Assembly (NCBI RefSeq): GCF_014863605.1
Contig: NZ_CP062252.1
Location: 310,001 to 374,000 of the forward strand
Direction: 5' to 3'
Length of the DNA: 64,000 bases
DNA from: Pseudomonas allokribbensis
GTDB taxonomy: Bacteria; Pseudomonadota; Gammaproteobacteria; Pseudomonadales; Pseudomonadaceae
Part shown: positions 1-8,620 of the stretch, piece after piece
How the letters are laid out: each line of letters starts with the position of its first letter
How positions within the stretch are numbered: the stretch's first letter is position 1
Notes under the pieces: generated by a model
What the model saw: only the letters and a program-made list of their open reading frames with translations
The model's database searches: none
Told to the model about the DNA's origin: nothing
Program-made: the position numbers and the translations under genes

Positions 1-477
1 ATTTTGCTGTGGGCCAGTGGTTGTCGTTTGGCGGTGGCCTCCGACACGGGCAACGGGCTGGCGCTGGCCAACCTGGAGCGCAGCGGTTGGCCCGATGCAC
101 TCACCACTCAGGCCAGCATCGACACAGCCTCCCGCGCTGAGGTGCTGATCTTCGGCAAGGCTCTGTTGGCGAGCGAAGCGCTGGACGAAACAGGACTCAA
201 GCAACGACTGGGCGTGCAGCAAATGCAGCTCAAGTCGATCAGGCAAGTGCGCGACGGTCTGTGGGATCGCTTGCTCAACACCTACCGCAACGCCAGCCAG
301 AACTGCGACGAGCAAGCGTTTTGCCCGCGGGTGCGCAGCGTCGCCGACTTGCGTCAGTTGGCGGCGGCATTCACTGGCGGCATCAGCCCGGCCCATGCAC
401 TGTGGGCGAGCAAGAGCCTGGATGTGCATGAGCGGGTACTGGATGAGCAATTGCGGGTAGCCGTATTGCGGCCATAG
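1..477 (+). CDS. Hypothetical protein, 5' end outside window
   Basis: An open frame runs in from the left edge and stops with TAG at 475-477, giving 158 visible residues. A TTG at position 4 could start it, but no ribosome binding site is visible, so it is more likely the C-terminal part of a longer protein. The visible stretch is helical and polar, with three cysteines (near residues 8, 100 and 107) and no motif I recognise. It sits upstream of a tiny convergent lipoprotein gene. Its function is unknown. Confidence 0.55.
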   Translation: MLLWASGCRLAVASDTGNGLALANLERSGWPDALTTQASIDTASRAEVLIFGKALLASEALDETGLKQRLGVQQMQLKSIRQVRDGLWDRLLNTYRNASQNCDEQAFCPRVRSVADLRQLAAAFTGGISPAHALWASKSLDVHERVLDEQLRVAVLRP

Positions 478-494
478 CAGCGCGCTTGCGGCTG

Positions 495-629
495 CTAAGT
501 CGACGAGGCTTCATCCGCTGTCACGGCGATCGCCAAGGGCGGTGGGAAGCCATCGGGAACTGGCGTGCATGCGCCCAGCAACAGGGATGCAAAGACCAGG
601 GCGACAGGCAGTTTCAGGTTGTTTGACAT
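495..629 (-). CDS. Small lipoprotein (44 aa)
   Basis: A 44-residue protein on the minus strand. It has a basic N-terminus, a hydrophobic stretch and a clear lipobox, LLGAC, whose cysteine at position 21 would be lipidated after signal peptidase II cleavage. The mature peptide is only 24 residues and proline-rich at the start. A strong AAGGAGT Shine-Dalgarno lies 5 bases before the ATG (634-640). It is probably exported to an inner- or outer-membrane leaflet. It resembles the short entericidin/LptM-like class only in size and lipobox, and its role is unknown. Confidence 0.6.
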   Translation of the reverse strand: MSNNLKLPVALVFASLLLGACTPVPDGFPPPLAIAVTADEASST

Positions 630-863
630 ATTCACTCCTTGATAAAAATCCATGCGCCTCGGCCGTCCTGGCTCGAGGCGTGACGGACATTACCCTCGGG
701 TCGATTCACGCGGCGATGAACAAAGTGTTTCATTTGTTTGATCCCGTGGCGGAGCTGCCGACGCTGTATCATCCCGTATCGATTTGCCCCCCGACCTTTT
801 CTCGATTCGCTGCGATCGCCCGCTAGGCTGTTGGCATCACAGCGGTCAACGGAGTGACAGCGA

Positions 864-2792
864 ATGCACAACACCCTGGAACAGGTTTTCGGTTATCCAC
901 AATTTCGACCCGGTCAGGAAGCGGCAATCAGCGCCGTGCTGGCCGGGCGCTCGGCGGCGGCGATCTTTCCCACGGGCTCCGGAAAATCCCTTTGCTACCA
1001 GGTGCCGGCTCTCCTGCTGCCGCACCTGACGCTGGTGGTCTCGCCGTTGCTCGCGCTGATGCAGGATCAGTTGGCGTTTCTGCAGCGACATGGCATTTCG
1101 GCAGGCAGCATCGATTCGGCGCAGAGTCGTGAAGACGCCAACGATGTGATGGCCCGTGCCCGTTCCGGCGAACTGAAGATCCTGATGATTTCCGTGGAGC
1201 GCCTGAAGAACGAGCGCTTCCGCAATTTTTTGCAGCAGGTGCCGATCTCGCTGCTGGTGGTGGATGAGGCGCACTGCATCTCCGAATGGGGCCACAACTT
1301 CCGGCCTGATTACCTCAAGCTGCCGGACTACCAGCGTCAGTTCAACATCCCGCAAACCTTGCTGCTGACCGCCACGGCAACACCGAAAGTCATCGCCGAC
1401 ATGCAGGCGAAATTCGCCATCGCTGCCGAAGACGTTGTGACCACGGGTTTCTATCGGCCCAATCTCAATCTGCTGGTGGAGCCGGTGCGCGGTGAGGACA
1501 AGCGGCGACGGCTGGTGCAGTGGATGGCCGAGCGGGCGGGTCAACCGAGCATCGTCTACGTCACCCTGCAGAAAACTGCCGAGCACATCGCCGAGCATTT
1601 GGGGCGCAATGGTATTCAGGCCGAGGCTTACCACGCCGGGCTGCCCCACGAACAACGGGAAGCGATTCAGAAACGCTTCATGGGTGGGCAGTCCAATTGC
1701 ATCGTCGCGACCATCGCGTTCGGCATGGGCATCGACAAGAGTGACATCCGCAATGTGGTGCATTTCGACCTGCCCAAATCCATCGAGAACTACAGCCAGG
1801 AAATCGGCCGCGCCGGTCGTGACGGGCAACCGTCCGACTGTCTGGTGCTGGCCAACCGCGACAGCCTCAATGTGCTGGAAAACTTCGTCTATGGCGACAC
1901 GCCGGAGCGCGACGGCATTCGCCATGTGCTGGACGAGTTGCAGGCCGCTGCGCCTGAAGGTCAGTGGGAGTTTTTGCTCGGGCCGCTGGCGGATCAGAGC
2001 AACATCCGTGCGCTGCCATTGAAGACATTGCTGGTGCAACTGGAGCTGCGAGGGCTGATTGCCCCGCGATACGCGTACTACGCCGAATACCGCTTCAAGT
2101 ACCTGCTGGAACCCGAGGTGTTGCTTGAGCGTTTCGAGGGTGAGCGCAGGGATTTCGTCGCGGCGATCATCCAGACCTCGAATCGCGCGCGGACCTGGGC
2201 CACGGTGAATTTCGAGGCGATGTACACGCAACATTCCGCTGAGCGCAACCGCGTGGTGAAGGCGCTGGATTACTTCCAGGAAAAGGGCTGGGTCGAGCTG
2301 GAAAGCAAACAGATGACCGAGGTCTACAACGTGCTGCACAGCAGCTTCGACAGCCAGGTCTTGAGTGGCGAGCTGCATGATTATTTCTCTCGCCACGAAC
2401 AGACCGAAGTGGCGCGGATTCACGCCATGCTCGAATTGTTCGCCACCGAGCGCTGCCTGGGCTATCGACTGGCGGAGTACTTCGGTGATCACAACGCCCC
2501 CGAGCAGTGCGGGCATTGCTCGGTGTGTCACGGGCAGGTTGCCCGGCTCCCGGCGCCTCCGGAATTGCTGGCGCTTGTGGATAAAAGTTTCCCGGCGTTG
2601 TGCGGCGATTTTATCCACAGGCATGAGCAGCAGACAGGCAGTGCGCCTTCAGCGGAGCGGCTGACGCGCTTTCTGTGCGGGATCAGTGTGCCGCTGTTCA
2701 CCAAGCTCAAGGCACGGACCATTTCCGGGTATGCAGCGCTGGAGGCGTATCCCTACGCGGACGTGCGGGCTTGGGCTCAGGCGCATCTCTGA
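864..2792 (+). CDS. RecQ-family ATP-dependent DNA helicase
   Basis: A 642-residue superfamily 2 3'-5' DNA helicase. Walker A is GSGKS (residues 37-41), the DEAH box is at 133-136, motif III is TATAT (168-172) and the C-terminal helicase lobe ends with the Q-x-x-GRAGRDG arginine-finger motif (311-320). A four-cysteine zinc site (C530, C548, C551, C554) has the spacing of classical RecQ. It lies about 150 residues further along than in E. coli RecQ, and only about 85 residues follow it, so there is no room for a full HRDC domain. It is therefore a RecQ-like paralogue, presumably acting in recombination or fork repair. The ATG at 864 has GGAGTGA upstream at about the right distance. Confidence 0.9.
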   Translation: MHNTLEQVFGYPQFRPGQEAAISAVLAGRSAAAIFPTGSGKSLCYQVPALLLPHLTLVVSPLLALMQDQLAFLQRHGISAGSIDSAQSREDANDVMARARSGELKILMISVERLKNERFRNFLQQVPISLLVVDEAHCISEWGHNFRPDYLKLPDYQRQFNIPQTLLLTATATPKVIADMQAKFAIAAEDVVTTGFYRPNLNLLVEPVRGEDKRRRLVQWMAERAGQPSIVYVTLQKTAEHIAEHLGRNGIQAEAYHAGLPHEQREAIQKRFMGGQSNCIVATIAFGMGIDKSDIRNVVHFDLPKSIENYSQEIGRAGRDGQPSDCLVLANRDSLNVLENFVYGDTPERDGIRHVLDELQAAAPEGQWEFLLGPLADQSNIRALPLKTLLVQLELRGLIAPRYAYYAEYRFKYLLEPEVLLERFEGERRDFVAAIIQTSNRARTWATVNFEAMYTQHSAERNRVVKALDYFQEKGWVELESKQMTEVYNVLHSSFDSQVLSGELHDYFSRHEQTEVARIHAMLELFATERCLGYRLAEYFGDHNAPEQCGHCSVCHGQVARLPAPPELLALVDKSFPALCGDFIHRHEQQTGSAPSAERLTRFLCGISVPLFTKLKARTISGYAALEAYPYADVRAWAQAHL

Positions 2793-2902
2793 AGCAACGA
2801 ATCCATTTGCTGAATGTCGATCATCACAGCAATAAACTTCAAAAATACCCGTTGGCTGACTATGGTGAAGGCTGTCTTTGGATCTCCAACAAGAGAACAA
2901 CA

Positions 2903-4126
2903 ATGAGCCAGACATCCTTCGAAATTCGGCAGGCCGCCGTGATCGGCGCCGGCACCATGGGCCGTGGCATTGTCATGTGCCTGGCCAACGCCGGCGTGTC
3001 AGTGCAATGGGTCGATAACAATCCACAAATGCTTGAGCAGGCGCTGAAGACGGTGGCCGATACCTATGCGCACAACGTGCGTCAGGGGCGGATCGATCAG
3101 GCCGAGGCCGATGCGCGAATCGCCCGGATCAGTGCGGCGGCGGATTATGTGGCGATCCGCAATGTCGACCTGGTGATCGAAGCGGTGTACGAGAATCTCG
3201 AACTCAAGCAGAAGATCTTCCGTGAGCTCGATGGCTTGCTGAAACCCGAAGCCCTGCTGGCAAGCAACACTTCGGCACTGGACATCGATGCGATTGCCGC
3301 CGCGACACGACGGCCGACGCAAGTGCTGGGTCTGCATTTCTTCAGCCCGGCGCACATCATGAAACTGCTGGAAATAGTCCGTGGTGCACAGACCTCGCCA
3401 GCCGTGCTTGAGGCTGCACTCGAGCTGGGCAAGCGTATGGGTAAGGTCAGTGTGGTGTCGGGCAACTGCCACGGATTCATCGGCAATCGCATGCTCCATC
3501 CTTACGTGCTCGAGGCGCGCAAGATGCTGCTTGAGGGGGCCTGGCCGCAGCAGATCGACGCGATATTGCAGGGCTTCGGTTTTGCCATGGGGCCGTTTCG
3601 CATGTACGACGTGGTCGGCATCGATCTTGAGTGGCGTGCTCGTGAGCTGGCCGGCAAGGGCCAGGATGCGCCAGAGGTTCAGGTGGATAACCGCTTGTGC
3701 GAGTTGGGTCGGTTCGGGCAGAAGTCTGGCAATGGTTACTACCACTACGAACCGGGCAGTCGTCAGGCCGAACATGATCCCGAGGTGGATGCACTGGTGT
3801 TGAGTGTCAGTGAAGGTCTGGGGTTTCATCGCCGTGAGATCGGATCTGAGGAGATCCTTGAGCGCTGTCTTCTGGCGTTGGTCAATGAGGGCGCAAAGAT
3901 TCTGCAGGAAGGGATTGCCGAGTCGGCGCATGACATCGATCAGGTGTACCTGAACGGCTATGGCTTCCCGGCGGAGAGAGGCGGGCCGATGGCCTGGGCG
4001 GACGATCAGGGGCTGGCAGACATTCATAAACGACTGCTGGCGCTGGAAACACGACAGGGTGATCAATGGCGGCCGGCGCAACTGATTGGCGAGCTGGCGG
4101 CACGAGGCAAAGGTTTTTACCTTTAG
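2903..4126 (+). CDS. 3-hydroxyacyl-CoA dehydrogenase
   Basis: A 407-residue NAD-dependent dehydrogenase that oxidises 3-hydroxyacyl-CoA to 3-ketoacyl-CoA in fatty acid or related beta-oxidation. An N-terminal Rossmann nucleotide site, GAGTMGRGI, lies at about residues 14-22. The [15 protein letters not shown] stretch carries the catalytic His near residue 146, followed by GFIGNR. A second, C-terminal 3HCDH repeat contains a [10 protein letters not shown] motif. There is no hydratase domain, so it is not a full FadB/FadJ. The ATG at 2903 was chosen because the protein begins just before the Rossmann fold; the frame is open further upstream without a homologous start. The thioesterase gene follows 31 bases downstream, which suggests co-transcription. 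Confidence 0.9.
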   Translation: MSQTSFEIRQAAVIGAGTMGRGIVMCLANAGVSVQWVDNNPQMLEQALKTVADTYAHNVRQGRIDQAEADARIARISAAADYVAIRNVDLVIEAVYENLELKQKIFRELDGLLKPEALLASNTSALDIDAIAAATRRPTQVLGLHFFSPAHIMKLLEIVRGAQTSPAVLEAALELGKRMGKVSVVSGNCHGFIGNRMLHPYVLEARKMLLEGAWPQQIDAILQGFGFAMGPFRMYDVVGIDLEWRARELAGKGQDAPEVQVDNRLCELGRFGQKSGNGYYHYEPGSRQAEHDPEVDALVLSVSEGLGFHRREIGSEEILERCLLALVNEGAKILQEGIAESAHDIDQVYLNGYGFPAERGGPMAWADDQGLADIHKRLLALETRQGDQWRPAQLIGELAARGKGFYL

Positions 4127-4157
4127 ACTGGGCCGATCACTCAAGGAATCGACACTG

Positions 4158-4589
4158 ATGTCCAACCCGATGCCGCAACGCGCCGATTACCCACATTTCC
4201 AGCCGATCACCACGCGCTGGCATGACAACGATGCCTACGGCCACGTCAACAACGTCACCTACTACAGCTTTTTCGATACGGCCGTGAACACCTACCTGAT
4301 TCAGGTCGGTGGCCTGGATATCCACGATGGCGAGGTGGTGGGGTTTGTGGTGAGTTCGTCTTGCGATTATTTCGCCTCGATTGCGTTCCCGGACTTGATC
4401 GAAGTTGGTTTGCGGGTCGGCAAACTGGGCAACAGTTCAGTGCAATACGAGCTGGCCGTGTTCAAGGCTGGCGAGCATGAAGCCTGTGCGGCGGGGCGTT
4501 TCGTGCATGTGTTCGTTGATCGTGCATCGAATCAGCCGGTGGCGATCCCTGCGGGGTTACGCGGAGCGCTGGAACGGCTGGCGGTTTGA
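4158..4589 (+). CDS. 4HBT/YbgC-like acyl-CoA thioesterase
   Basis: A 143-residue hot-dog-fold thioesterase hydrolysing acyl-CoA. The signature [12 protein letters not shown], with the catalytic Asp, lies at residues 21-32, and the pattern FVHVFVD near residue 116 is typical of 4-hydroxybenzoyl-CoA thioesterases of the YbgC/FadM group. It is cytosolic. The adjacent 3-hydroxyacyl-CoA dehydrogenase suggests a joint role in CoA-thioester breakdown or release. The start at 4158 lies after a weak AAGGA (4143-4147). A terminator-like hairpin follows the gene. Confidence 0.85.
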   Translation: MSNPMPQRADYPHFQPITTRWHDNDAYGHVNNVTYYSFFDTAVNTYLIQVGGLDIHDGEVVGFVVSSSCDYFASIAFPDLIEVGLRVGKLGNSSVQYELAVFKAGEHEACAAGRFVHVFVDRASNQPVAIPAGLRGALERLAV

Positions 4590-4593
4590 CAGG

Positions 4594-4625
4594 CAAAAAA
4601 AATCGCAGCTCGGGGGAGCTGCGAT
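4594..4625 (-). terminator. Rho-independent terminator (minus strand)
   Basis: A perfect 10-bp stem (4602-4611 with 4616-4625) encloses a GGGG loop. Read on the minus strand it is followed by a run of T (the A-run at 4595-4602). It ends the glycine-zipper gene and lies between two convergent genes. Confidence 0.85.
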
Positions 4626-4653
4626 CTGGCTGTACCGGCAACGAGGTCAAGCC

Positions 4654-5133
4654 TCAGTCGCGGTAGTAGCGGTGATGCTTGCGATGGCCGTAGGCGTGGC
4701 CACGACCACGGTGGTCGTCGCGGTAGTAGCGACCACGGTCACGGCCGCGATCGTAACTGCGGTCTTCGCGATTACTCTCGTTGCCCATGTAGTTACCCAG
4801 CGCGCCACCGGCGCCGCCACCTGCTGCGGCACCGATCAGGCTGCCGGTGGTGCCGCCCATGCTGCGGCCAACCACGTTACCGCCGGCTGCGCCCAACGCA
4901 CCGCCAATGGCCGCTTCGCCACGGCTGTGTTTGTTGGCGCCTACCGCGCTACCACCCGCGCCGCCCAGGGCCGCGCCAATGGTTGAACCTGTGCTGCCGC
5001 CTAAAGACTGACCGACGACCGAGCCAAGAACCCCGCCCAATGCGCCGCCCACACCTGCTTCGGTGGTGCCTCCGGCAGAAGCGAAGCCACTGACCAGGCC
5101 AAGGGACAACAAGAGAATCTGGGAGAACTTCAT
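4654..5133 (-). CDS. Glycine-zipper secreted/outer-membrane protein
   Basis: A 159-residue protein with a signal peptide (MKFSQILLLSLGLVSGFASA, predicted cut after residue 20). A long run of GxxxG/small-residue glycine-zipper repeats (residues 21-115) follows, then a highly charged tail rich in Arg, Asp, His and Tyr (about 118-159). Glycine-zipper proteins of the YMGG/17-kDa-antigen type insert into or associate with the outer membrane. The His/Tyr/Arg-rich tail may bind metals or nucleic acids (inference). It is a single-gene unit with its own terminator. The RBS GAGG lies upstream of the ATG. Confidence 0.75.
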   Translation of the reverse strand: MKFSQILLLSLGLVSGFASAGGTTEAGVGGALGGVLGSVVGQSLGGSTGSTIGAALGGAGGSAVGANKHSRGEAAIGGALGAAGGNVVGRSMGGTTGSLIGAAAGGGAGGALGNYMGNESNREDRSYDRGRDRGRYYRDDHRGRGHAYGHRKHHRYYRD

Positions 5134-5181
5134 AGAGGAGCCTCAAAGGGATGACGGCGCGATCCTGAGGCTGTGTAACAA

Positions 5182-5321
5182 GGCTGACAATCGAAATCCG
5201 ACGAATAACACGACTTGTATACAATTATGCAAGTTACTGATTTTTGGGTGGAACTTAACCGATTTTCACCGGTCTTTAACTGCTTCGGACAGGCCGCTTT
5301 TATACAAAAGCGGCCTTTTTT
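5182..5321 (+). ncRNA. Candidate small RNA ending in orphan terminator
   Basis: A strong plus-strand intrinsic terminator (see next entry) has no plus-strand gene in front of it. The stretch before it (about 5180-5290) has no open frame with an RBS. It contains promoter-like elements: CTGACA near 5182 followed 16 bases later by TAACAC, and a TTGTATACAAT block near 5215. A short transcript of roughly 80-110 nt is the simplest explanation. It could instead be a long 3' end of the thioesterase transcript. No family was recognised. Confidence 0.3.
5291..5321 (+). terminator. Rho-independent terminator (plus strand)
   Basis: An 11-bp perfect stem, AGGCCGCTTTT / AAAAGCGGCCT, with an ATAC loop, followed by TTTTT on the plus strand. 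The convergent formate dehydrogenase-like gene ends at 5344, so on the minus strand the same hairpin may also act as its terminator, although the T-run is better on the plus strand. Confidence 0.8.
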
Positions 5322-5343
5322 GTGGGCGCTGAAAAGTTTGGTG

Positions 5344-7692
5344 TCAGGCCGACCTGGCCATGATCAGCCCTGTCTCGCTCGCCGCTTCCAACCGGATCGC
5401 GATGAACTTCGACGTCGGCGTATGGCTGCCGTCCCCGGTGCTTTCGAGCGGCACCAGCGGGTTCACCTCAGGGTAATAAGCCGCCGCTTGCCCCGCCGGA
5501 ATATCGAACGCCAGCAGTGTGAAGCCTTTCACGCGACGCTCACGGCCATCGTCCCACAGCGACACGATGTCAGCCTTCTGCCCAGGCTTGAAGCCCAGAC
5601 GGATGATGTCCGCCTCGTTGGCGAACAGCACGTCACGCTGTCCCTTCACCCCGCGATAACGATCGTCTAGACCATAAATCGTGGTGTTGTACTGATCGTG
5701 AGAGCGCATCGATTGCAAGATCAGATCCGGCAGTTGCCCGGTGGCGCGAGTGCGCTCATGGATCAGATCCTTGGGCAGCATGTTCGGCTTGAAGTTGGCC
5801 CGGCCCGACGTGGTGTTCCACTTGCGCGCGCCGGCACTGTTACCGAGGTAGAAACCGCCCGGGTTCTTGACCTTCTCGTTGAAGTCCTTGAAGCCCGGGA
5901 TGGTGTCGGCGATCAGTTCGCGGATGCGCCGGTAGTCGGCCACCAGCCAGTTCCAGTCCACCGGTTTGCTGCCCAGGGTCGCGGCGGCGATGCCGGCAAT
6001 GATCGACGGCTCCGAGCGCATCTGGTTCGACAGCGGCTGCAACTGGCCGTTGGAGGCGTGCACCATGCTGAACGAGTCTTCCACGGTGACGGCCTGCGGG
6101 CCTTCGGTCTGGATGTCGATGTCGGTACGACCCAGGCACGGCAGGATCAATGCGTCTTTGCCGTGGGCCAGGTGGCTGCGATTGAGCTTGGTGCTGATCT
6201 GCACGGTCAGGTCGCAGTTGCGCAGGGCCTGGAAGGTGCGCGGGCTGTCCGGCGTGGCCTGGGCGAAGTTGCCGCCCAGACCGATAAACACTTTGGCGCG
6301 GCCTTCAGCCATCGCGTGAATCGCTTCGACCACGTTGTGCCCGTTATGACGTGGCACCTTGAACTGGAAGCGACGCTCCAGGGAATCGAGAAACGCCACC
6401 GGCGGACGCTCGTTGATGCCCATGGTGCGGTCGCCCTGCACGTTACTGTGACCGCGCACCGGGCACAGACCGGCGCCGGGCTTGCCGATGTTGCCGCGCA
6501 GCAGCATCAGGTTGGCGATTTCCTGGATGGTCGGCACCGAATGGCGGTGCTGGGTGATGCCCATCGCCCAGCACATGATGACGTTCTTGCCTTTGGCGTA
6601 CATGCGCGCCGCTTGCTCGATTTCAACCAGCGTCAGGCCGGACTGCGCAACAATCTGCTCCCACGGCGTGTCATCGACGACACCGAGGTATTCCAGCACG
6701 TTGACGCTGTGTTCATTGAGGAAGTCGTGATCGAACACCGCCGGCGCACCGGCCTTCTGCGCATCGCGTTCCCATTGCAGCAGGAACTTGGCCATGCCGC
6801 GCAGCACCGCCATGTCACCGCCCAGTGCCGGGCGGAAGTACGCGGTGTTGGTCGGCTTGTCGCCGTTGGTGAGCATTTCGATCGGGTGCTGCGGATGCTG
6901 GAAGCGTTCCAGTCCACGCTCTTTCAGCGGATTGATGCACACCACCTGAGCGCCGCGTTTCACCGCTTCACGCAGGGGTTCGAGCATGCGCGGGTGGTTG
7001 GTGCCGGGGTTCTGACCCCAGACGAAAATCGCATCGGCGTGTTCGAAATCGTCGAAGGTTACGGTGCCTTTGCCGACACCGACGCTTTGCGCGAGCGCCA
7101 CGCCGCTGGCTTCGTGGCACATGTTCGAGCAGTCGGGGAAATTGTTGGTGCCGTAGGCGCGCACGAACAGTTGATACAAATAGGCGGCTTCGTTGCTGGC
7201 ACGACCCGAGGTGTAGAACTCGGCCAGGTCCGGACTCGGCAGGGCTTGCAGGTGCTTGCCGATCAGCGCGTAGGCATCGTCCCAACTGATCGGCTTGTAG
7301 CGGTCGGTTTCGGCGTCATAGACCACCGGTTCGGTCAGACGGCCCTGATATTCGAGCCAGTAGTCGCTCTGCTCCAGCAACGAGGTGACGCTGTGTTTGG
7401 CGAAGAACTTGCCGTCCACGCGGCGCTTGGTCGCTTCCCAGTTCACTGCTTTGGCGCCGTTCTCGCAGAACTTGACCATGCCGCTTTCCGGCGAGTCGCC
7501 CCAGGCGCAACCCGGGCAGTCGAAGCCGCCGTTCTGGTTGGTCTTGAGCATCATGCGCAGGTTCTTCAGCGCGTTGTCACTGGTCAACCAGGCCTGGGCC
7601 ACGCTGATCAGTGCGCCCCAGCCGCCGGCTGCGCCCTTGTAGGGCTTGTAGCGCGGGACGGGTTTCTGGTCGGCTTGATGGTGTTGGCTCAC
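5344..7692 (-). CDS. FdhF/YdeP-family molybdopterin oxidoreductase
   Basis: A 782-residue molybdopterin-guanine-dinucleotide enzyme of the formate dehydrogenase H-like YdeP group. The CPGC pair and further Cys near residues 59-77 replace the usual 4Fe-4S motif. The Mo-ligand region reads SNMCHEASG, with a plain Cys instead of selenocysteine. The VWGQNPGTNHPR and MGITQHRHSV segments and the C-terminal MopB-binding domain (YPEVNPLVPL) fit the family. Members are cytoplasmic and linked to formate oxidation or acid/stress tolerance. The gene overlaps fdhD by 4 nt (ATGA), which is consistent because FdhD activates such enzymes by sulfuration. Confidence 0.9.
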   Translation of the reverse strand: MSQHHQADQKPVPRYKPYKGAAGGWGALISVAQAWLTSDNALKNLRMMLKTNQNGGFDCPGCAWGDSPESGMVKFCENGAKAVNWEATKRRVDGKFFAKHSVTSLLEQSDYWLEYQGRLTEPVVYDAETDRYKPISWDDAYALIGKHLQALPSPDLAEFYTSGRASNEAAYLYQLFVRAYGTNNFPDCSNMCHEASGVALAQSVGVGKGTVTFDDFEHADAIFVWGQNPGTNHPRMLEPLREAVKRGAQVVCINPLKERGLERFQHPQHPIEMLTNGDKPTNTAYFRPALGGDMAVLRGMAKFLLQWERDAQKAGAPAVFDHDFLNEHSVNVLEYLGVVDDTPWEQIVAQSGLTLVEIEQAARMYAKGKNVIMCWAMGITQHRHSVPTIQEIANLMLLRGNIGKPGAGLCPVRGHSNVQGDRTMGINERPPVAFLDSLERRFQFKVPRHNGHNVVEAIHAMAEGRAKVFIGLGGNFAQATPDSPRTFQALRNCDLTVQISTKLNRSHLAHGKDALILPCLGRTDIDIQTEGPQAVTVEDSFSMVHASNGQLQPLSNQMRSEPSIIAGIAAATLGSKPVDWNWLVADYRRIRELIADTIPGFKDFNEKVKNPGGFYLGNSAGARKWNTTSGRANFKPNMLPKDLIHERTRATGQLPDLILQSMRSHDQYNTTIYGLDDRYRGVKGQRDVLFANEADIIRLGFKPGQKADIVSLWDDGRERRVKGFTLLAFDIPAGQAAAYYPEVNPLVPLESTGDGSHTPTSKFIAIRLEAASETGLIMARSA

Positions 7693-8528
7693 GAGTGTTT
7701 CTCCATTTCTGGGCTATACACCCGCGGCGCGTTTTTCTGCGGCAGGTGGATGAGATTGAGGTTGTGGCGGCGGGCCCATTGCACGGCGAGGCCGGTGGGC
7801 GAGGACAGACTGACGAGGGTCTGGATCCCGGCGCGCAGGACTTTCTGGATCAATTCGAGGCTGCAACGGCTGGTGACAATCGCCAGGCCGCCGGTTGTGG
7901 ATATCTTTTGCCGGATCAGGCCACCGATCAGTTTGTCGAGGGCGTTGTGTCGGCCGATGTCTTCGCGGCCCAGCAGCAATTCACCGCTGGCGTTCATGAA
8001 CACCGCCGCGTGCACCGCGCCGCAATGCTGGCCCAGCGGCTGGAACGCACCGATGCGCTGGCGCAAACCGTCGAGCCATTCAATCGGCGGCAAAGGGGCG
8101 CCGGGCAAGACCTTGAGATCGGGCAGCGCCTGTTCCACCGCTTCTACGCCGCACAGCCCGCAACCGCTGGTGCCGGCCAGTTGCCGACGCTGCTGCTTGA
8201 GATTCCAGAAGGCGCGGTTGGCGATGGTCACCTGGGCGTATTGCGCCGAGCCTGAACCGATCAGTTGCAGGTCATAGATGTCCGAGGCGTCTTCGATGAT
8301 GCCGCTGCCCAGGCTGAAGCCGACGATGAAGTCTTCGAGGTCGGTGGGCGTCACCAGCATCACGGCCTGGCTGATGCCGTTGTAGGCAATCGCCAGTGCG
8401 ACTTCCTCGGCCAGCGCGGTGCTGGCCGACTCCGCCAGGGGCAGGTCGCTGTAGCTGTAGGTCTGACTGGCGGCGGGCGCGGGCGTTTCGAGTGCAGGCG
8501 CCGCGCAGGCCGGGCGCTTGGCGTTCAT
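7689..8528 (-). CDS. fdhD: Formate dehydrogenase accessory sulfurtransferase FdhD
   Basis: A 279-residue protein with the FdhD signature CGLCG (C123 and C126), the cysteine loop that passes sulfur from the IscS-type desulfurase to the molybdenum cofactor before it enters formate dehydrogenase. Other family blocks are present, including DLEDFIVGF and GREDIGRHNALDKLIG. The first ~30 residues are a variable Ala/Pro-rich extension. Its stop overlaps the start of the YdeP-type oxidoreductase, so the two are translationally coupled. Confidence 0.95.
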   Translation of the reverse strand: MNAKRPACAAPALETPAPAASQTYSYSDLPLAESASTALAEEVALAIAYNGISQAVMLVTPTDLEDFIVGFSLGSGIIEDASDIYDLQLIGSGSAQYAQVTIANRAFWNLKQQRRQLAGTSGCGLCGVEAVEQALPDLKVLPGAPLPPIEWLDGLRQRIGAFQPLGQHCGAVHAAVFMNASGELLLGREDIGRHNALDKLIGGLIRQKISTTGGLAIVTSRCSLELIQKVLRAGIQTLVSLSSPTGLAVQWARRHNLNLIHLPQKNAPRVYSPEMEKHS

Positions 8529-8598
8529 GGCATCACCGACGGATTGATCAACGTTAAGACTAGGCGCGGCAACTTGTCGCGTCTAATCGCTAGTGTCG

Positions 8599-8612
8599 AT
8601 CTATCGATAGAT
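8599..8612. promoter_or_regulatory. 14-bp perfect palindrome, possible LysR operator
   Basis: ATCTATCGATAGAT lies in the 92-bp gap between the LysR gene and fdhD, upstream of fdhD. It fits the T-N11-A dyad style of LysR-type sites. The neighbouring regulator is the obvious candidate to bind it (inference). Confidence 0.35.
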
Positions 8613-8620
8613 GCCGTCGA

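Noticed and set aside
846..2624. 592-residue open frame on the minus strand opposite the helicase gene
   Set aside because: It is a high-GC shadow frame. It is His/Gln/Arg-rich with no domain, and the plus strand carries an unmistakable RecQ-like helicase.
5698..8277. 859-residue plus-strand open frame
   Set aside because: It is antisense to the YdeP-type oxidoreductase and fdhD, both with clear family motifs.
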